The notes below the pieces were generated by a model. The model was not told where the DNA came from. It made no database searches and saw only the letters and a program-made list of their open reading frames with translations. A stretch of 64,000 bases of DNA from JBQSUQ01 sp052384575 (GTDB taxonomy: Bacteria > Pseudomonadota > Gammaproteobacteria > Enterobacterales > Pasteurellaceae), in the NCBI GenBank assembly GCA_052384575.1, contig JBQSUQ010000015.1. One strand, 5' to 3'. This document shows positions 42,453 to 50,265 of this stretch, one piece after another. The translations under genes were made by a program, and so were the position numbers. The stretch's first letter is position 1, and each line of letters starts with the position of its first letter.

Positions 42453-42836
42453 TTATAGGCTTTCAGTGAAAGTACGAGTGATTACATCACGTTGTTGTTC
42501 TGGCGTTAATGAGTTGAAACGTACAGCATAACCAGAAACACGAATTGTTAATTGTGGGTATTTTTCTGGATTTTTTACTGCATCTTCTAAAGTTTCACGA
42601 CGTAAAACGTTTACGTTTAAGTGTTGACCACCTTCAACTTTTACTGTTGGTGCAACATCAACTGGTAATTCACGATATTCGATTTGACCTAATTCGTTGA
42701 TTGCAACGATTTGATCTTCCACGAATTCACCTTTTGCACATAAACAACGCGCTTCACCTTTGTCGCTGTCTAATAACCAGAATGAATTTAATAAATTGTC
42801 GTTTGCTGCTTGGGTAATTTGAATACCTTTAATCAT
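42453..42836 (-). CDS. grcA: Autonomous glycyl radical cofactor (YfiD)
   Basis: Spare glycyl-radical domain that restores oxygen-damaged pyruvate formate-lyase. It is 127 residues, with the radical motif RVSGYAVRF near residue 105 and the C-terminal SLTPEQQRDVITRTFTESL as in PflB. GGAGGCAG precedes the ATG. It is a single gene with its own terminator and two FNR-type sites upstream, consistent with induction when oxygen falls. Confidence 0.95.
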   Translation of the reverse strand: MIKGIQITQAANDNLLNSFWLLDSDKGEARCLCAKGEFVEDQIVAINELGQIEYRELPVDVAPTVKVEGGQHLNVNVLRRETLEDAVKNPEKYPQLTIRVSGYAVRFNSLTPEQQRDVITRTFTESL

Positions 42837-42920
42837 TTTTCTGCCTCCTATAATTGGCGGTTATTAATTGGTTTGAATTGTGCGAAATTTTATCAAAAAA
42901 TTTGATGATTTCAACAATAT

Positions 42921-42934
42921 TTGACATTTATCAA
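42921..42934. promoter_or_regulatory. FNR site (proximal) of grcA
   Basis: TTGACATTTATCAA fits TTGAY-N4-RTCAA exactly, 85 bp upstream of the grcA ATG and roughly 45 bp upstream of the predicted transcription start. Confidence 0.82.
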
Positions 42935-42962
42935 GAGAAAATCGTACAAATTTTACTTAAAC

Positions 42963-42976
42963 TTGACTTAGGTCAC
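42963..42976. promoter_or_regulatory. FNR-like site (distal) of grcA
   Basis: TTGACTTAGGTCAC matches the FNR palindrome except the last base. Its centre is 42 bp (four helical turns) from the proximal site. Confidence 0.6.
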
Positions 42977-43147
42977 ATAAAAGCACTTAAATAAAATCAC
43001 TTATTAACATTTTAATTACATAATTTAACAACTTATAAACATTTAACTTATTTATTATTTATCTATCTTACCTAAATAAACAAAATTATTACCATATTTC
43101 GTCTAAATAAGTGAAGTGCTATTTTTCTCAATTTTATACAAAAAATA

Positions 43148-43170
43148 CCCCAGACGATATTATCTGGGGC
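43148..43170 (-). terminator. Terminator after raiA
   Basis: CCCCAGA (43148-43154) and TCTGGGG (43163-43169) with additional inner GATA/TATC pairing. On the minus strand GTATTTTTTG follows. Confidence 0.85.
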
Positions 43171-43194
43171 AGGAATATAAATTGCTATTCTTTA

Positions 43195-43515
43195 TTATTG
43201 AAATGAATCTTTCAATCGTTCATCAGCACGACGCGCTTCGCCTTTATGCTGAAGTTTATTTAATTGACGTTCGAGTTTTTCCTCAACCTCATTAATGGCT
43301 TTGTACATATCATCGGCTTCAGCACTTGCGAACAAATTACCATGAGGTGTACCAATTGATGCCTCGACGGAAAAACCTTGTGGCACCTTATTTAATATAA
43401 AATGCGGATTAATTAACTGGGTTTGCCATTTCTCTAATTTAGCGAGTCTATCCTCAATGTGAGCACGAATTGCCGGTGTAATGTCCATTTGTTTACTTGC
43501 AATATTAAGTGTCAT
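43195..43515 (-). CDS. raiA: Ribosome-associated inhibitor / hibernation factor (RaiA/YfiA)
   Basis: Binds the 30S subunit in cold or stationary phase and blocks translation. It is 106 residues with the HPF-family fold: MTLNIASKQMDITPAIRAHIEDRLAKLEKW, then EASIGTPHGNLFASAEADDMYKAINEVEEKLERQLNKLQ. GAGGTAAATGCT precedes the start. It is a single gene between grcA and the ybaN-like gene. The short form lacks the long HPF C-terminal domain. Confidence 0.93.
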   Translation of the reverse strand: MTLNIASKQMDITPAIRAHIEDRLAKLEKWQTQLINPHFILNKVPQGFSVEASIGTPHGNLFASAEADDMYKAINEVEEKLERQLNKLQHKGEARRADERLKDSFQ

Positions 43516-43699
43516 AGCATTTACCTCTTTTGTTAGTGAGTTTGATTACTCTTGTTTACATCTTAACTACAAAATATGCCCTTCAGCCAAACATTTCAAG
43601 TCATTTATAACGAAACCCGCAACTAATTTACAAAAATGTGATCTCAATCGAAAAATCAGCTTCTGATTATATATTTTGTTATAAGAATAATAGAGAAGA

Positions 43700-44062
43700 T
43701 TATTTAGGTAAGGTTTTAATTTTAAAGAAGAAATAATAATATTGAGCAACAATAACCAAACCTAACGTCAGTTTTCCCCAAATATTTGGTAGCATAAAAA
43801 AGGCTAACAAGCAAAAAGGTGCCGAAATTGCCAAAATGCTGATTTTTTGCTTCATTGTCATTGATTTATGTTGATCATAGTCTTTCAAATATTTGTCGTA
43901 TAATTGTGTAGTCATAAACCAATGTTTCAACCTTGGTGAGCTTTTACCAAAGAAATAAAGTGCTAATAGCAAGAAAGGCGTTGTCGGTAAACCTGGTGTT
44001 GGAATTCCTATAATACCCAATCCTATACTGAAAAAAGCCAATAAAATATAAACTGCTCTCAT
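43700..44062 (-). CDS. YbaN/DUF454-family inner-membrane protein
   Basis: The 120 residues begin MRAVYILLAFFSIGLGIIGIPTPGLPTTPFLLLALYFFGKSSPRLKHW, the DUF454 signature, with further spans near the C-terminus. Function is unknown in any organism I know. It stands between raiA and the tonB operon on the same strand, cut off from tonB by a USS-type terminator. Confidence 0.85.
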   Translation of the reverse strand: MRAVYILLAFFSIGLGIIGIPTPGLPTTPFLLLALYFFGKSSPRLKHWFMTTQLYDKYLKDYDQHKSMTMKQKISILAISAPFCLLAFFMLPNIWGKLTLGLVIVAQYYYFFFKIKTLPK

Positions 44063-44105
44063 ATAATATCGATCACTTCCTTATAAATACGTCATCTAAA
44101 AATTA

Positions 44106-44147
44106 AAAGTGCGGTGAAAACGCTCATATTTTCCACCGCACTTTATT
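44106..44147 (-). terminator. USS-type terminator after tonB
   Basis: AAAGTGCGGTG (44106-44116) and CACCGCACTTT (44134-44144) pair perfectly and both hold exact uptake signals; GAAAA/TTTTC lengthens the stem. On the minus strand TTAATTTTTAG follows. Confidence 0.8.
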
Positions 44148-44153
44148 ATACCC

Positions 44154-44918
44154 TTATTGTAACCTAAACTGAATTGGCACTTCTAAAGAAGCCGGCATTC
44201 CTATTGGTCTTGCACCAACAGATCTTGCGCTTTGTACTGCTTGCAATGCCGAGTTATCTAAATCATCACTACCAGAGGATTTGCTAATACTCGCACTATT
44301 AATCGAACCATCAGCAGCAAGATTAAATTTAACAATTACCATCCCTTGTTTACGCATCATTTTAGCACGCTGTGAATATTTTTTATGCCGTTCAATTTCA
44401 CGACGTAATGCGCTTTTATATGCACTAATTTCTGATGTGTTTGTACCATTTCCTGCTAAATTTGCAGCATTCGTATTTCCTTTTACCGAACTTGCTTGAG
44501 AATTGACATTTGAGTTACCTTCTCTCACTTGATCTGCTTTTACCGCATCTTTTTGTTCTACAGCTTTAGCTTTGATTTCTGTTTTAACCTTTGGCTTTTC
44601 TTTTTTCTTTGGTTTTTCCTTAGGTTTTTCTTTCGGCTTCTCTTTTGGTTTTTCCTCTATTTTTTTTATCATTGGATCCGCAACAATTTCCTTTTTTTCC
44701 TCGATGACAGGTTGCTCACTTTCCACTTCAGGTTCTGGCTCTGAAGCTTGTTCAACCATTGTCGCCATCATCATTTGCATAGAAATTGCCGTATTAGCCA
44801 ACTCATTCGATTGAGTACTAGCACTATTATCGTCTCTCAATCCAAAAATAATAAGTGCAGCCAATCCCAAATGAAAAACGAAGGATCCTGTAAAACCTAA
44901 CCATGAATTTTTCGGCAT
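44154..44918 (-). CDS. tonB: Energy-transducing protein TonB
   Basis: Couples proton-motive force through ExbB-ExbD to outer-membrane receptors for haem, iron carriers and similar ligands. The 254 residues show a single N-terminal membrane anchor (about 8-26, GFTGSFVFHLGLAALIIFG) and a Glu/Pro-rich then Lys/Pro-rich spacer with KEKPKEKPKEK repeats (about 85-115). The C-terminal TonB domain follows (RREIERHKKYSQRAKMMRKQG, then SASISKSSGSDDLDNSALQAV, ending VPIQFRLQ). It lies 1 bp after exbD, the last gene of exbB-exbD-tonB. Confidence 0.95.
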   Translation of the reverse strand: MPKNSWLGFTGSFVFHLGLAALIIFGLRDDNSASTQSNELANTAISMQMMMATMVEQASEPEPEVESEQPVIEEKKEIVADPMIKKIEEKPKEKPKEKPKEKPKKKEKPKVKTEIKAKAVEQKDAVKADQVREGNSNVNSQASSVKGNTNAANLAGNGTNTSEISAYKSALRREIERHKKYSQRAKMMRKQGMVIVKFNLAADGSINSASISKSSGSDDLDNSALQAVQSARSVGARPIGMPASLEVPIQFRLQ

Positions 44919-44919
44919 A

Positions 44920-45306
44920 CTACTTGCCTTTGTCTTTCATTGTTACAATCGCAACATTCGTAATTTGATTTTTTGCCATTAAATCAGTGATCGAAACAAA
45001 GTCTTGGAAAGAGGCTTTCGCATCTACTTTTAATGTGACTTTTTGCGCTTTATCCCAGCTAGAAATCTCTTGCTCCAAATTAACCATATCAATGGGTTTA
45101 TCATTCAAGAAAACCTCACCATTTTCTGTCACAGTTAATAATTTAGCTAAATCATCCGACTTAAATGCTACTGTTTGAGAGGCTTTTGGTACATTGACTT
45201 GAATCTTGCCCTGTGAAATAAAAGAAGCCGTAATCAAAACAATCGCCAATAGCACTAACATAATGTCAATAAAGGGGATAATATTGATTTCATCAAATTT
45301 TTTCAT
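44920..45306 (-). CDS. exbD: Biopolymer transport protein ExbD
   Basis: Inner-membrane partner of ExbB in the TonB motor. It is 128 residues with one N-terminal membrane span carrying the essential aspartate (INIIPFIDIMLVLLAIVLI), then a periplasmic domain. It starts 3 bp after exbB and ends 1 bp before tonB. Confidence 0.95.
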   Translation of the reverse strand: MKKFDEINIIPFIDIMLVLLAIVLITASFISQGKIQVNVPKASQTVAFKSDDLAKLLTVTENGEVFLNDKPIDMVNLEQEISSWDKAQKVTLKVDAKASFQDFVSITDLMAKNQITNVAIVTMKDKGK

Positions 45307-45309
45307 GAA

Positions 45310-45765
45310 TTAGGCCCCAACATTTTTCTCACTATTTAAGGCCTTCCATTTCAAACGATTCACTTCAACTTTACGTCCTAATGCACTGTAAAACACCATA
45401 GATGGAATCGCTACCAAAATCCCCACAGCTGTTGCTTTTAAAGCAAGAGAAAGATGAAGCATAATAGAAGCAGCATCAATGTCACCGGAAGAATTCCCTA
45501 AATCATAGAAAGTTAATAAGATACCAATAACGGTTCCCAATAAACCAATATAAGGCGCGTTTGCACCAATAGTAGAAATAATGGTTAAATGGCGGTTAAG
45601 ATCAATATCTAATTCATGAATATTACTATATTGCGAAACTTTAACACGACCTAAAAATAAATAACGTTCAATAACAAACCACAGCATAATAAAGCTCATA
45701 AAACAGAGCAAACCAATAATAATATAATCACTATACTGTTTTAAAAAATGAAACAACGCTAGCAT
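45310..45765 (-). CDS. exbB: Biopolymer transport protein ExbB
   Basis: Proton-channel subunit of the TonB system, of the MotA/TolQ/ExbB family. Its 151 residues have three membrane spans and the family block IGANAPYIGLLGTVIGI, with ALKATAVGILVAIPSMVFY. It is much shorter than E. coli ExbB (244), as is usual in Haemophilus. First gene of the operon, with a Fur-like box just upstream. Confidence 0.95.
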   Translation of the reverse strand: MLALFHFLKQYSDYIIIGLLCFMSFIMLWFVIERYLFLGRVKVSQYSNIHELDIDLNRHLTIISTIGANAPYIGLLGTVIGILLTFYDLGNSSGDIDAASIMLHLSLALKATAVGILVAIPSMVFYSALGRKVEVNRLKWKALNSEKNVGA

Positions 45766-45791
45766 ATAAAATCCTTAAGTGTCAATCTAAT

Positions 45792-45806
45792 TGAGAATTA
45801 ATATCA
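45792..45806. promoter_or_regulatory. Fur-like box upstream of exbB
   Basis: On the minus strand TGATATTAATTCTCA matches 12 of 14 positions of the 7-1-7 Fur motif TGATAAT-N-ATTATCA. It ends 27 bp before the exbB ATG, suited to iron repression of exbB-exbD-tonB. Confidence 0.65.
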
Positions 45807-45890
45807 AAGAGAACAATTCTAGCAAAAGCCCTAAGGATAAAAAAGAGGAAAATAAATTTAAATAAATTGAAAGTAGACAAGAAAGACAAA

Positions 45891-45922
45891 AAAACTGCGG
45901 TGAATTTCACCGCAGTTTTTGC
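45891..45922 (-). terminator. Terminator after clpB made of paired variant uptake signals
   Basis: AAAACTGCGGTGAA (45891-45904) and TTCACCGCAGTTTT (45906-45919) form a 14-bp inverted repeat. Both arms carry the variant AACTGCGGT in place of AAGTGCGGT. On the minus strand TTTTTGTC follows. Confidence 0.85.
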
Positions 45923-45930
45923 TTAGTTTT

Positions 45931-48501
45931 CTATTGTTTCGCCACGATGTTTCCATCTACATAATCAATGGTCACCAACTGATCTGGCAACAATTTTCCT
46001 GACAGAATTTGTTGTGCCAATGGGTTTTCGATTTCTTGTTGAATAGCACGTTTTAACGGACGTGCACCATACACAGGATCGTAACCCACCTCGCCAATAA
46101 AATCTAAGCAAGCATCGGTAAAGTGTAATTGATAACCATGACTTTCCATGCGTTTGATTAAACGTTGTAACTGAATCGTCGCAATGGCACGAATATTTTC
46201 TTTACCTAATGGGTGGAAGACCACGGTTTCATCAATACGGTTGATAAATTCTGGGCGGAAATGTTGTCCCACCACCGTCATCACCAAGGCTTTCATGCTG
46301 TCGTAATCGGCGCTTTGGTTTTCTTGGATTAAGTGTGATCCCAAATTTGAGGTCATAATCACTACCGTATTGCGGAAATCTACAGTGCGCCCCTGACCAT
46401 CCGTTAAACGACCGTCATCTAACACTTGTAACAAAATGTTAAACACATCATGATGTGCTTTTTCCACTTCATCTAACAAAATCACAGAATAAGGACGACG
46501 ACGTACCGCTTCCGTTAAATAACCACCCTCTTCATAGCCCACATAGCCCGGAGGTGCCCCCACTAAACGAGACACACTGTGTTTTTCCATAAATTCTGAC
46601 ATATCAATACGCACCATGGCGTTTTCATCGTCAAACAGGAAGTTAGCAAGGGTTTTACACAATTCGGTTTTCCCTACCCCAGTCGGTCCTAAGAATAAGA
46701 AAGAACCAATTGGACGATTTGGATCGGATAACCCCGCTCGGCTACGACGAATGGCATTTGCCACCGCTTCAATGGCCTCATTTTGCCCGATGACCCGTTT
46801 GTGTAATTCCTCTTCCATACGCAAGAGTTTTTCTTTTTCCCCTTCCATCATTTTCGCCACAGGGATCCCCGTTGCACGAGAAAGCACTTCAGCGATTTCT
46901 TCATCGGTTACACGATAGCGAAGTAAGGTCATTTCTTTACCTTCCGCCGATTCCGCTTGGGCTAATTGTTTTTCAAGGGCAGGAATCACCCCGTATTGCA
47001 ACTCAGACATTTTGGCAAAATCACTCACACGGCGTGCTTGTTCCATTTGGGTTTTCGCACTGTCTAATTCTGCCTTAATATGTTGCGTGCCTGAAAGGGC
47101 GGCTTTTTCCGCTTTCCACACCTCTTCTAATTCCGCATATTCACGTTCTTTGTCGCTTAATTCTTTTTCCAGCATCTCTAAACGTTTGCGGCTGGCGTCA
47201 TCGTCTTCTTTTTGTAAAGCTTGTTGTTCCAATTTTAATTGGATAATACGACGTTCTAACCGATCCAAAGGTTGTGGTTTGGAATCAATTTCCATACGAA
47301 TACTTGACGCCGCCTCATCAATCAAGTCAATGGCTTTATCTGGCAATTGACGATCGGAAATATAGCGATGAGACAGGGTCGCCGCCGCCACAATGGCGGG
47401 GTCGGTAATTTGCACATGGTGGTGAATTTCATAACGTTCTTTCAAACCACGCAAAATGGCAATGGTGTCTTCCACTGTTGGCTCGCCTACAAACACTTTT
47501 TGGAAGCGACGTTCAAGTGCGGCATCTTTCTCAATATATTGGCGATATTCATCAAGGGTGGTGGCGCCAACGCAGTGCAATTCCCCACGAGCCAAACTTG
47601 GTTTAAGCAGATTACCTGCATCCATCGCCCCATCAGTTTTGCCTGCCCCCACCATGGTGTGAATTTCGTCGATGAATAAAATCACTCGACCTTCTTCTTT
47701 CGCCAATTCATTTAATACCGCTTTTAAACGTTCTTCAAATTCCCCACGGTATTTCGCCCCTGCAATCAACGCCCCCATATCAAGGGAAAGCACCCGTTTA
47801 TTTTTCAAGCCTTCAGGTACTTCACCGTTAACAATACGTTGTGCCAAGCCTTCCACAATCGCCGTTTTCCCTACACCCGGTTCACCAATTAACACAGGGT
47901 TGTTTTTGGTACGGCGTTGTAACACCTGAATGGCACGACGGATTTCTTCATCACGTCCAATGACAGGATCCAATTTGCCACTTTCCGCCCGCGCGGTTAA
48001 ATCAATCGTATATTTTTCTAACGCTTGACGGCTTTCTTCTTGATTTTGATCGTTCACACTCTCCCCTCCTCGAAGTTTCTGAATTGCCTGCTGTAAACTT
48101 GCTTTATTTACACCGCACTTTATTAACAAATCGCCTAATGCACTTTTTTCCTCTAAGGCGGCTAATAAAAAGACTTCCGAAGAAATAAATTTATCATTCT
48201 GACGTTGTGCTATTTTATCGCATAAATTCAACAGGCTTAGTAATTGGCGAGAAATCTGCACATCGCCACCCTTGCCTGATACTTGCGGTAATTTATTTAA
48301 TTCCGCATTTAATGCTTGGCGTAATTGACTAATATTGGCGCCGCTACTTGTCAAGATTGGCATAATTGAGCCATCTTGTTGGTTTAAAAGTGCGGTTAAT
48401 AAATGCGTAGGTTCAATAAATTGATTATCTTTGCCAATTGCCAAAGACTGTGCTTCAGCAAGGGCTTGTTGGAATTTAGTTGTAAATTTTTCAATATTCA
48501 T
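45931..48501 (-). CDS. clpB: Disaggregase chaperone ClpB
   Basis: Hexameric AAA+ disaggregase that works with DnaK to rescue aggregated proteins after heat. The 856 residues have a ClpN domain (1-145), the first ATPase (GEPGVGKT about 205; IDEIHTMVGAG), a coiled-coil middle domain (about 410-520) and the second ATPase (GPTGVGKTELCK about 605; VILLDEVEKAH). The C-terminal domain completes it. It is monocistronic behind a sigma-32-type promoter. The C-terminus ends IVAKQ. Codons are normal for the window. Confidence 0.97.
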   Translation of the reverse strand: MNIEKFTTKFQQALAEAQSLAIGKDNQFIEPTHLLTALLNQQDGSIMPILTSSGANISQLRQALNAELNKLPQVSGKGGDVQISRQLLSLLNLCDKIAQRQNDKFISSEVFLLAALEEKSALGDLLIKCGVNKASLQQAIQKLRGGESVNDQNQEESRQALEKYTIDLTARAESGKLDPVIGRDEEIRRAIQVLQRRTKNNPVLIGEPGVGKTAIVEGLAQRIVNGEVPEGLKNKRVLSLDMGALIAGAKYRGEFEERLKAVLNELAKEEGRVILFIDEIHTMVGAGKTDGAMDAGNLLKPSLARGELHCVGATTLDEYRQYIEKDAALERRFQKVFVGEPTVEDTIAILRGLKERYEIHHHVQITDPAIVAAATLSHRYISDRQLPDKAIDLIDEAASSIRMEIDSKPQPLDRLERRIIQLKLEQQALQKEDDDASRKRLEMLEKELSDKEREYAELEEVWKAEKAALSGTQHIKAELDSAKTQMEQARRVSDFAKMSELQYGVIPALEKQLAQAESAEGKEMTLLRYRVTDEEIAEVLSRATGIPVAKMMEGEKEKLLRMEEELHKRVIGQNEAIEAVANAIRRSRAGLSDPNRPIGSFLFLGPTGVGKTELCKTLANFLFDDENAMVRIDMSEFMEKHSVSRLVGAPPGYVGYEEGGYLTEAVRRRPYSVILLDEVEKAHHDVFNILLQVLDDGRLTDGQGRTVDFRNTVVIMTSNLGSHLIQENQSADYDSMKALVMTVVGQHFRPEFINRIDETVVFHPLGKENIRAIATIQLQRLIKRMESHGYQLHFTDACLDFIGEVGYDPVYGARPLKRAIQQEIENPLAQQILSGKLLPDQLVTIDYVDGNIVAKQ

Positions 48502-48560
48502 GTTTTATCTCTCACAAAATAAGTTTTGAACGGTTGTTCTTTCTATCTTTCGTGATTTTA

Positions 48561-48588
48561 ATATGGCTCTCAAAAATAAAATTTCAAG
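48561..48588 (-). promoter_or_regulatory. Sigma-32 (heat-shock) promoter of clpB
   Basis: On the minus strand CTTGAAA (48588-48582), 13 bases, then AGCCATAT (48568-48561). The -35 is an exact consensus and the -10 matches 6 of 8 positions of CCCCATNT, about 60 bp before the clpB ATG. Confidence 0.75.
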
Positions 48589-48677
48589 TATTATGTTAAA
48601 TTAAATTTGTATGATTTACTCAATGACCTTTGCCAATTATAATGCCAACAATGAGATATCGTTTTAAGGATGGAAAA

Positions 48678-49502
48678 ATGCAATTTTCCAAAATGCATGG
48701 ATTAGGAAATGATTTCGTTGTTGTCGATACGGTGACGCAAAATGCCTATTTCCCAGAAGAAATCATTAAAAAACTGGCGGATCGACACCGCGGTATTGGC
48801 TTTGATCAACTATTAGTAGTTGAGCCACCTTATGATCCTGATCTTGATTTTCATTATCGCATTTTTAACGCAGATGGTAGCGAAGTAGCTCAATGTGGCA
48901 ATGGTGCGCGTTGTTTTGCCCGTTTTGTTACATTAAAAGGCTTAACCAATAAAAAAGAGATTGCCGTTAGTACGCAAAATGGAAAAATGATTTTAACCAT
49001 TAAAGACGATGGCATGATTCGCGTCAATATGGGTAAACCCATTTGGGAACCGGCAAAAATCCCATTTACCGCGAACAAATTTGAAAAAAATTATATTCTG
49101 CGCACCCCAATCCAAACTGTATTATGTGGTGCTGTTTCAATGGGAAATCCACATTGTGTGGTGCAAGTTGACAATATCCAAACCGCCAATGTCGATCAAT
49201 TAGGACCACTACTCGAAAGCCATGAGCGTTTCCCTGAAAGAGTGAATGTCGGATTTATGCAAGTTATGCATCGTGGACACATCAAATTGCGCGTCTACGA
49301 AAGAGGTGCGGGCGAAACCCAAGCTTGCGGTAGTGGTGCTTGTGCAGCGGTTGCTGTCGGGATTATGCAAGGGCTGCTGGATCAACGAGTACAGGTTGAT
49401 CTTCCCGGCGGTAGTTTAATCATTGAATGGAAAGGTGGTGAGAGCCCACTTTATATGACAGGCGATGCCACTCATATTTACGATGGTGTAATTAAATTAT
49501 AA
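48678..49502 (+). CDS. dapF: Diaminopimelate epimerase
   Basis: Interconverts LL- and meso-diaminopimelate for lysine and murein. I chose the ATG behind AAGGATGGAAAA (MQFSKMHGLGNDF), which gives 274 residues as in H. influenzae DapF; an in-frame upstream start adds 16 unrelated residues. The two catalytic cysteines are C73 in NADGSEVAQCGNGARC and the one in ETQACGSGACAAV. First gene of dapF-DUF484-xerC-yigB, an order conserved with E. coli. Confidence 0.97.
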   Translation: MQFSKMHGLGNDFVVVDTVTQNAYFPEEIIKKLADRHRGIGFDQLLVVEPPYDPDLDFHYRIFNADGSEVAQCGNGARCFARFVTLKGLTNKKEIAVSTQNGKMILTIKDDGMIRVNMGKPIWEPAKIPFTANKFEKNYILRTPIQTVLCGAVSMGNPHCVVQVDNIQTANVDQLGPLLESHERFPERVNVGFMQVMHRGHIKLRVYERGAGETQACGSGACAAVAVGIMQGLLDQRVQVDLPGGSLIIEWKGGESPLYMTGDATHIYDGVIKL

Positions 49503-49511
49503 GGTCTTGCG

Positions 49512-50222
49512 GTGGTTAAAATGAATAATTCAAACAATGAGTTAACCGAAGAACAGGTAGTAAAATTCTTGCAAAATTCACCGCACTTTTTTGCTCAACA
49601 TTTAGAATTATTAAATCATTTAACCATTCCCCATAGCCAGAAAGGCACCTTATCCTTAGTTGAGATGCAACTAGAAAGTCAGCGTGAACGCATTAAAAGC
49701 TTGGAACAAGAACTCGCCCTCTTGCAGCAACTTGTTCATCAGGAACAAGATATTTTCTTAGCTCTTATGCCATTACAAAAACAGCTTTCAACGGTTGAAA
49801 ATCTTGAACAAGGCATTGCAGTGCTCAACCAATGGGCGAAGAAATTTGAGTTGCAACAAGCTAAATTGCTGCTTTTTCGAGATAAATGGAACCATATTCC
49901 GCATTTATCCGAAAATTTTTGGTTAGATCGAAAAGGCTTTGAATTAATCCGCTTAGAACGCTTTGGTTTGCGACGTTTTTATTTAGGCGAGCTGACTAAT
50001 CGTGAAAAATCCTTACTCTTTTTGCCTGAAGAATTCCCGATAGGCTCAGTTGCTTGCTGTTTAGTAGGAGGAAAATCACAGCAACAAGGTCAAGCGTTGT
50101 TGATTTTCGCTGCCCACGATACTCTACACTTCCACAATGGACAAGACACCGCTTTTTTAAAACATTTAGTCAATATAGTTGATATTCACTTACACCGCTG
50201 GCTATTGGCTTATCAAAAATAA
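49512..50222 (+). CDS. DUF484-family protein (YigA-like)
   Basis: The 236 residues begin with a helix (LTEEQVVKFLQNSPHFFAQHLELLNHLTIPH), then a coiled-coil-like segment (RERIKSLEQELALLQQLVHQEQ) leading to a GAF-like domain. This is the layout of the DUF484 proteins always found beside xerC. A GTG at 49512 has AAGG seven bases upstream; an ATG at 49521 is the alternative. Near the start an uptake signal encodes the Pro-His-Phe. The role is unknown; the position between dapF and xerC is conserved in Gammaproteobacteria. Confidence 0.85.
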   Translation: MVKMNNSNNELTEEQVVKFLQNSPHFFAQHLELLNHLTIPHSQKGTLSLVEMQLESQRERIKSLEQELALLQQLVHQEQDIFLALMPLQKQLSTVENLEQGIAVLNQWAKKFELQQAKLLLFRDKWNHIPHLSENFWLDRKGFELIRLERFGLRRFYLGELTNREKSLLFLPEEFPIGSVACCLVGGKSQQQGQALLIFAAHDTLHFHNGQDTAFLKHLVNIVDIHLHRWLLAYQK

Positions 50223-50265
50223 CGGATTGTTATCCATAAAGTGCGGTGCTTTTTAATAACATTTT

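Larger units (their letters stand above)
42837..43194. promoter_or_regulatory. AT-rich control region upstream of grcA
   Basis: 358 bp without a gene. The left part carries the two FNR-type sites and a TAAAAT -10-like box (minus strand, 42892-42887). The middle (about 42980-43140) is AT-rich with no motif I recognise. The right end holds the raiA terminator. Confidence 0.6.

Noticed and set aside
44529..44814. Phe-rich reading frames on the plus strand of tonB
   Set aside because: Complement of the Lys/Pro-rich TonB spacer; no start signals and no family.
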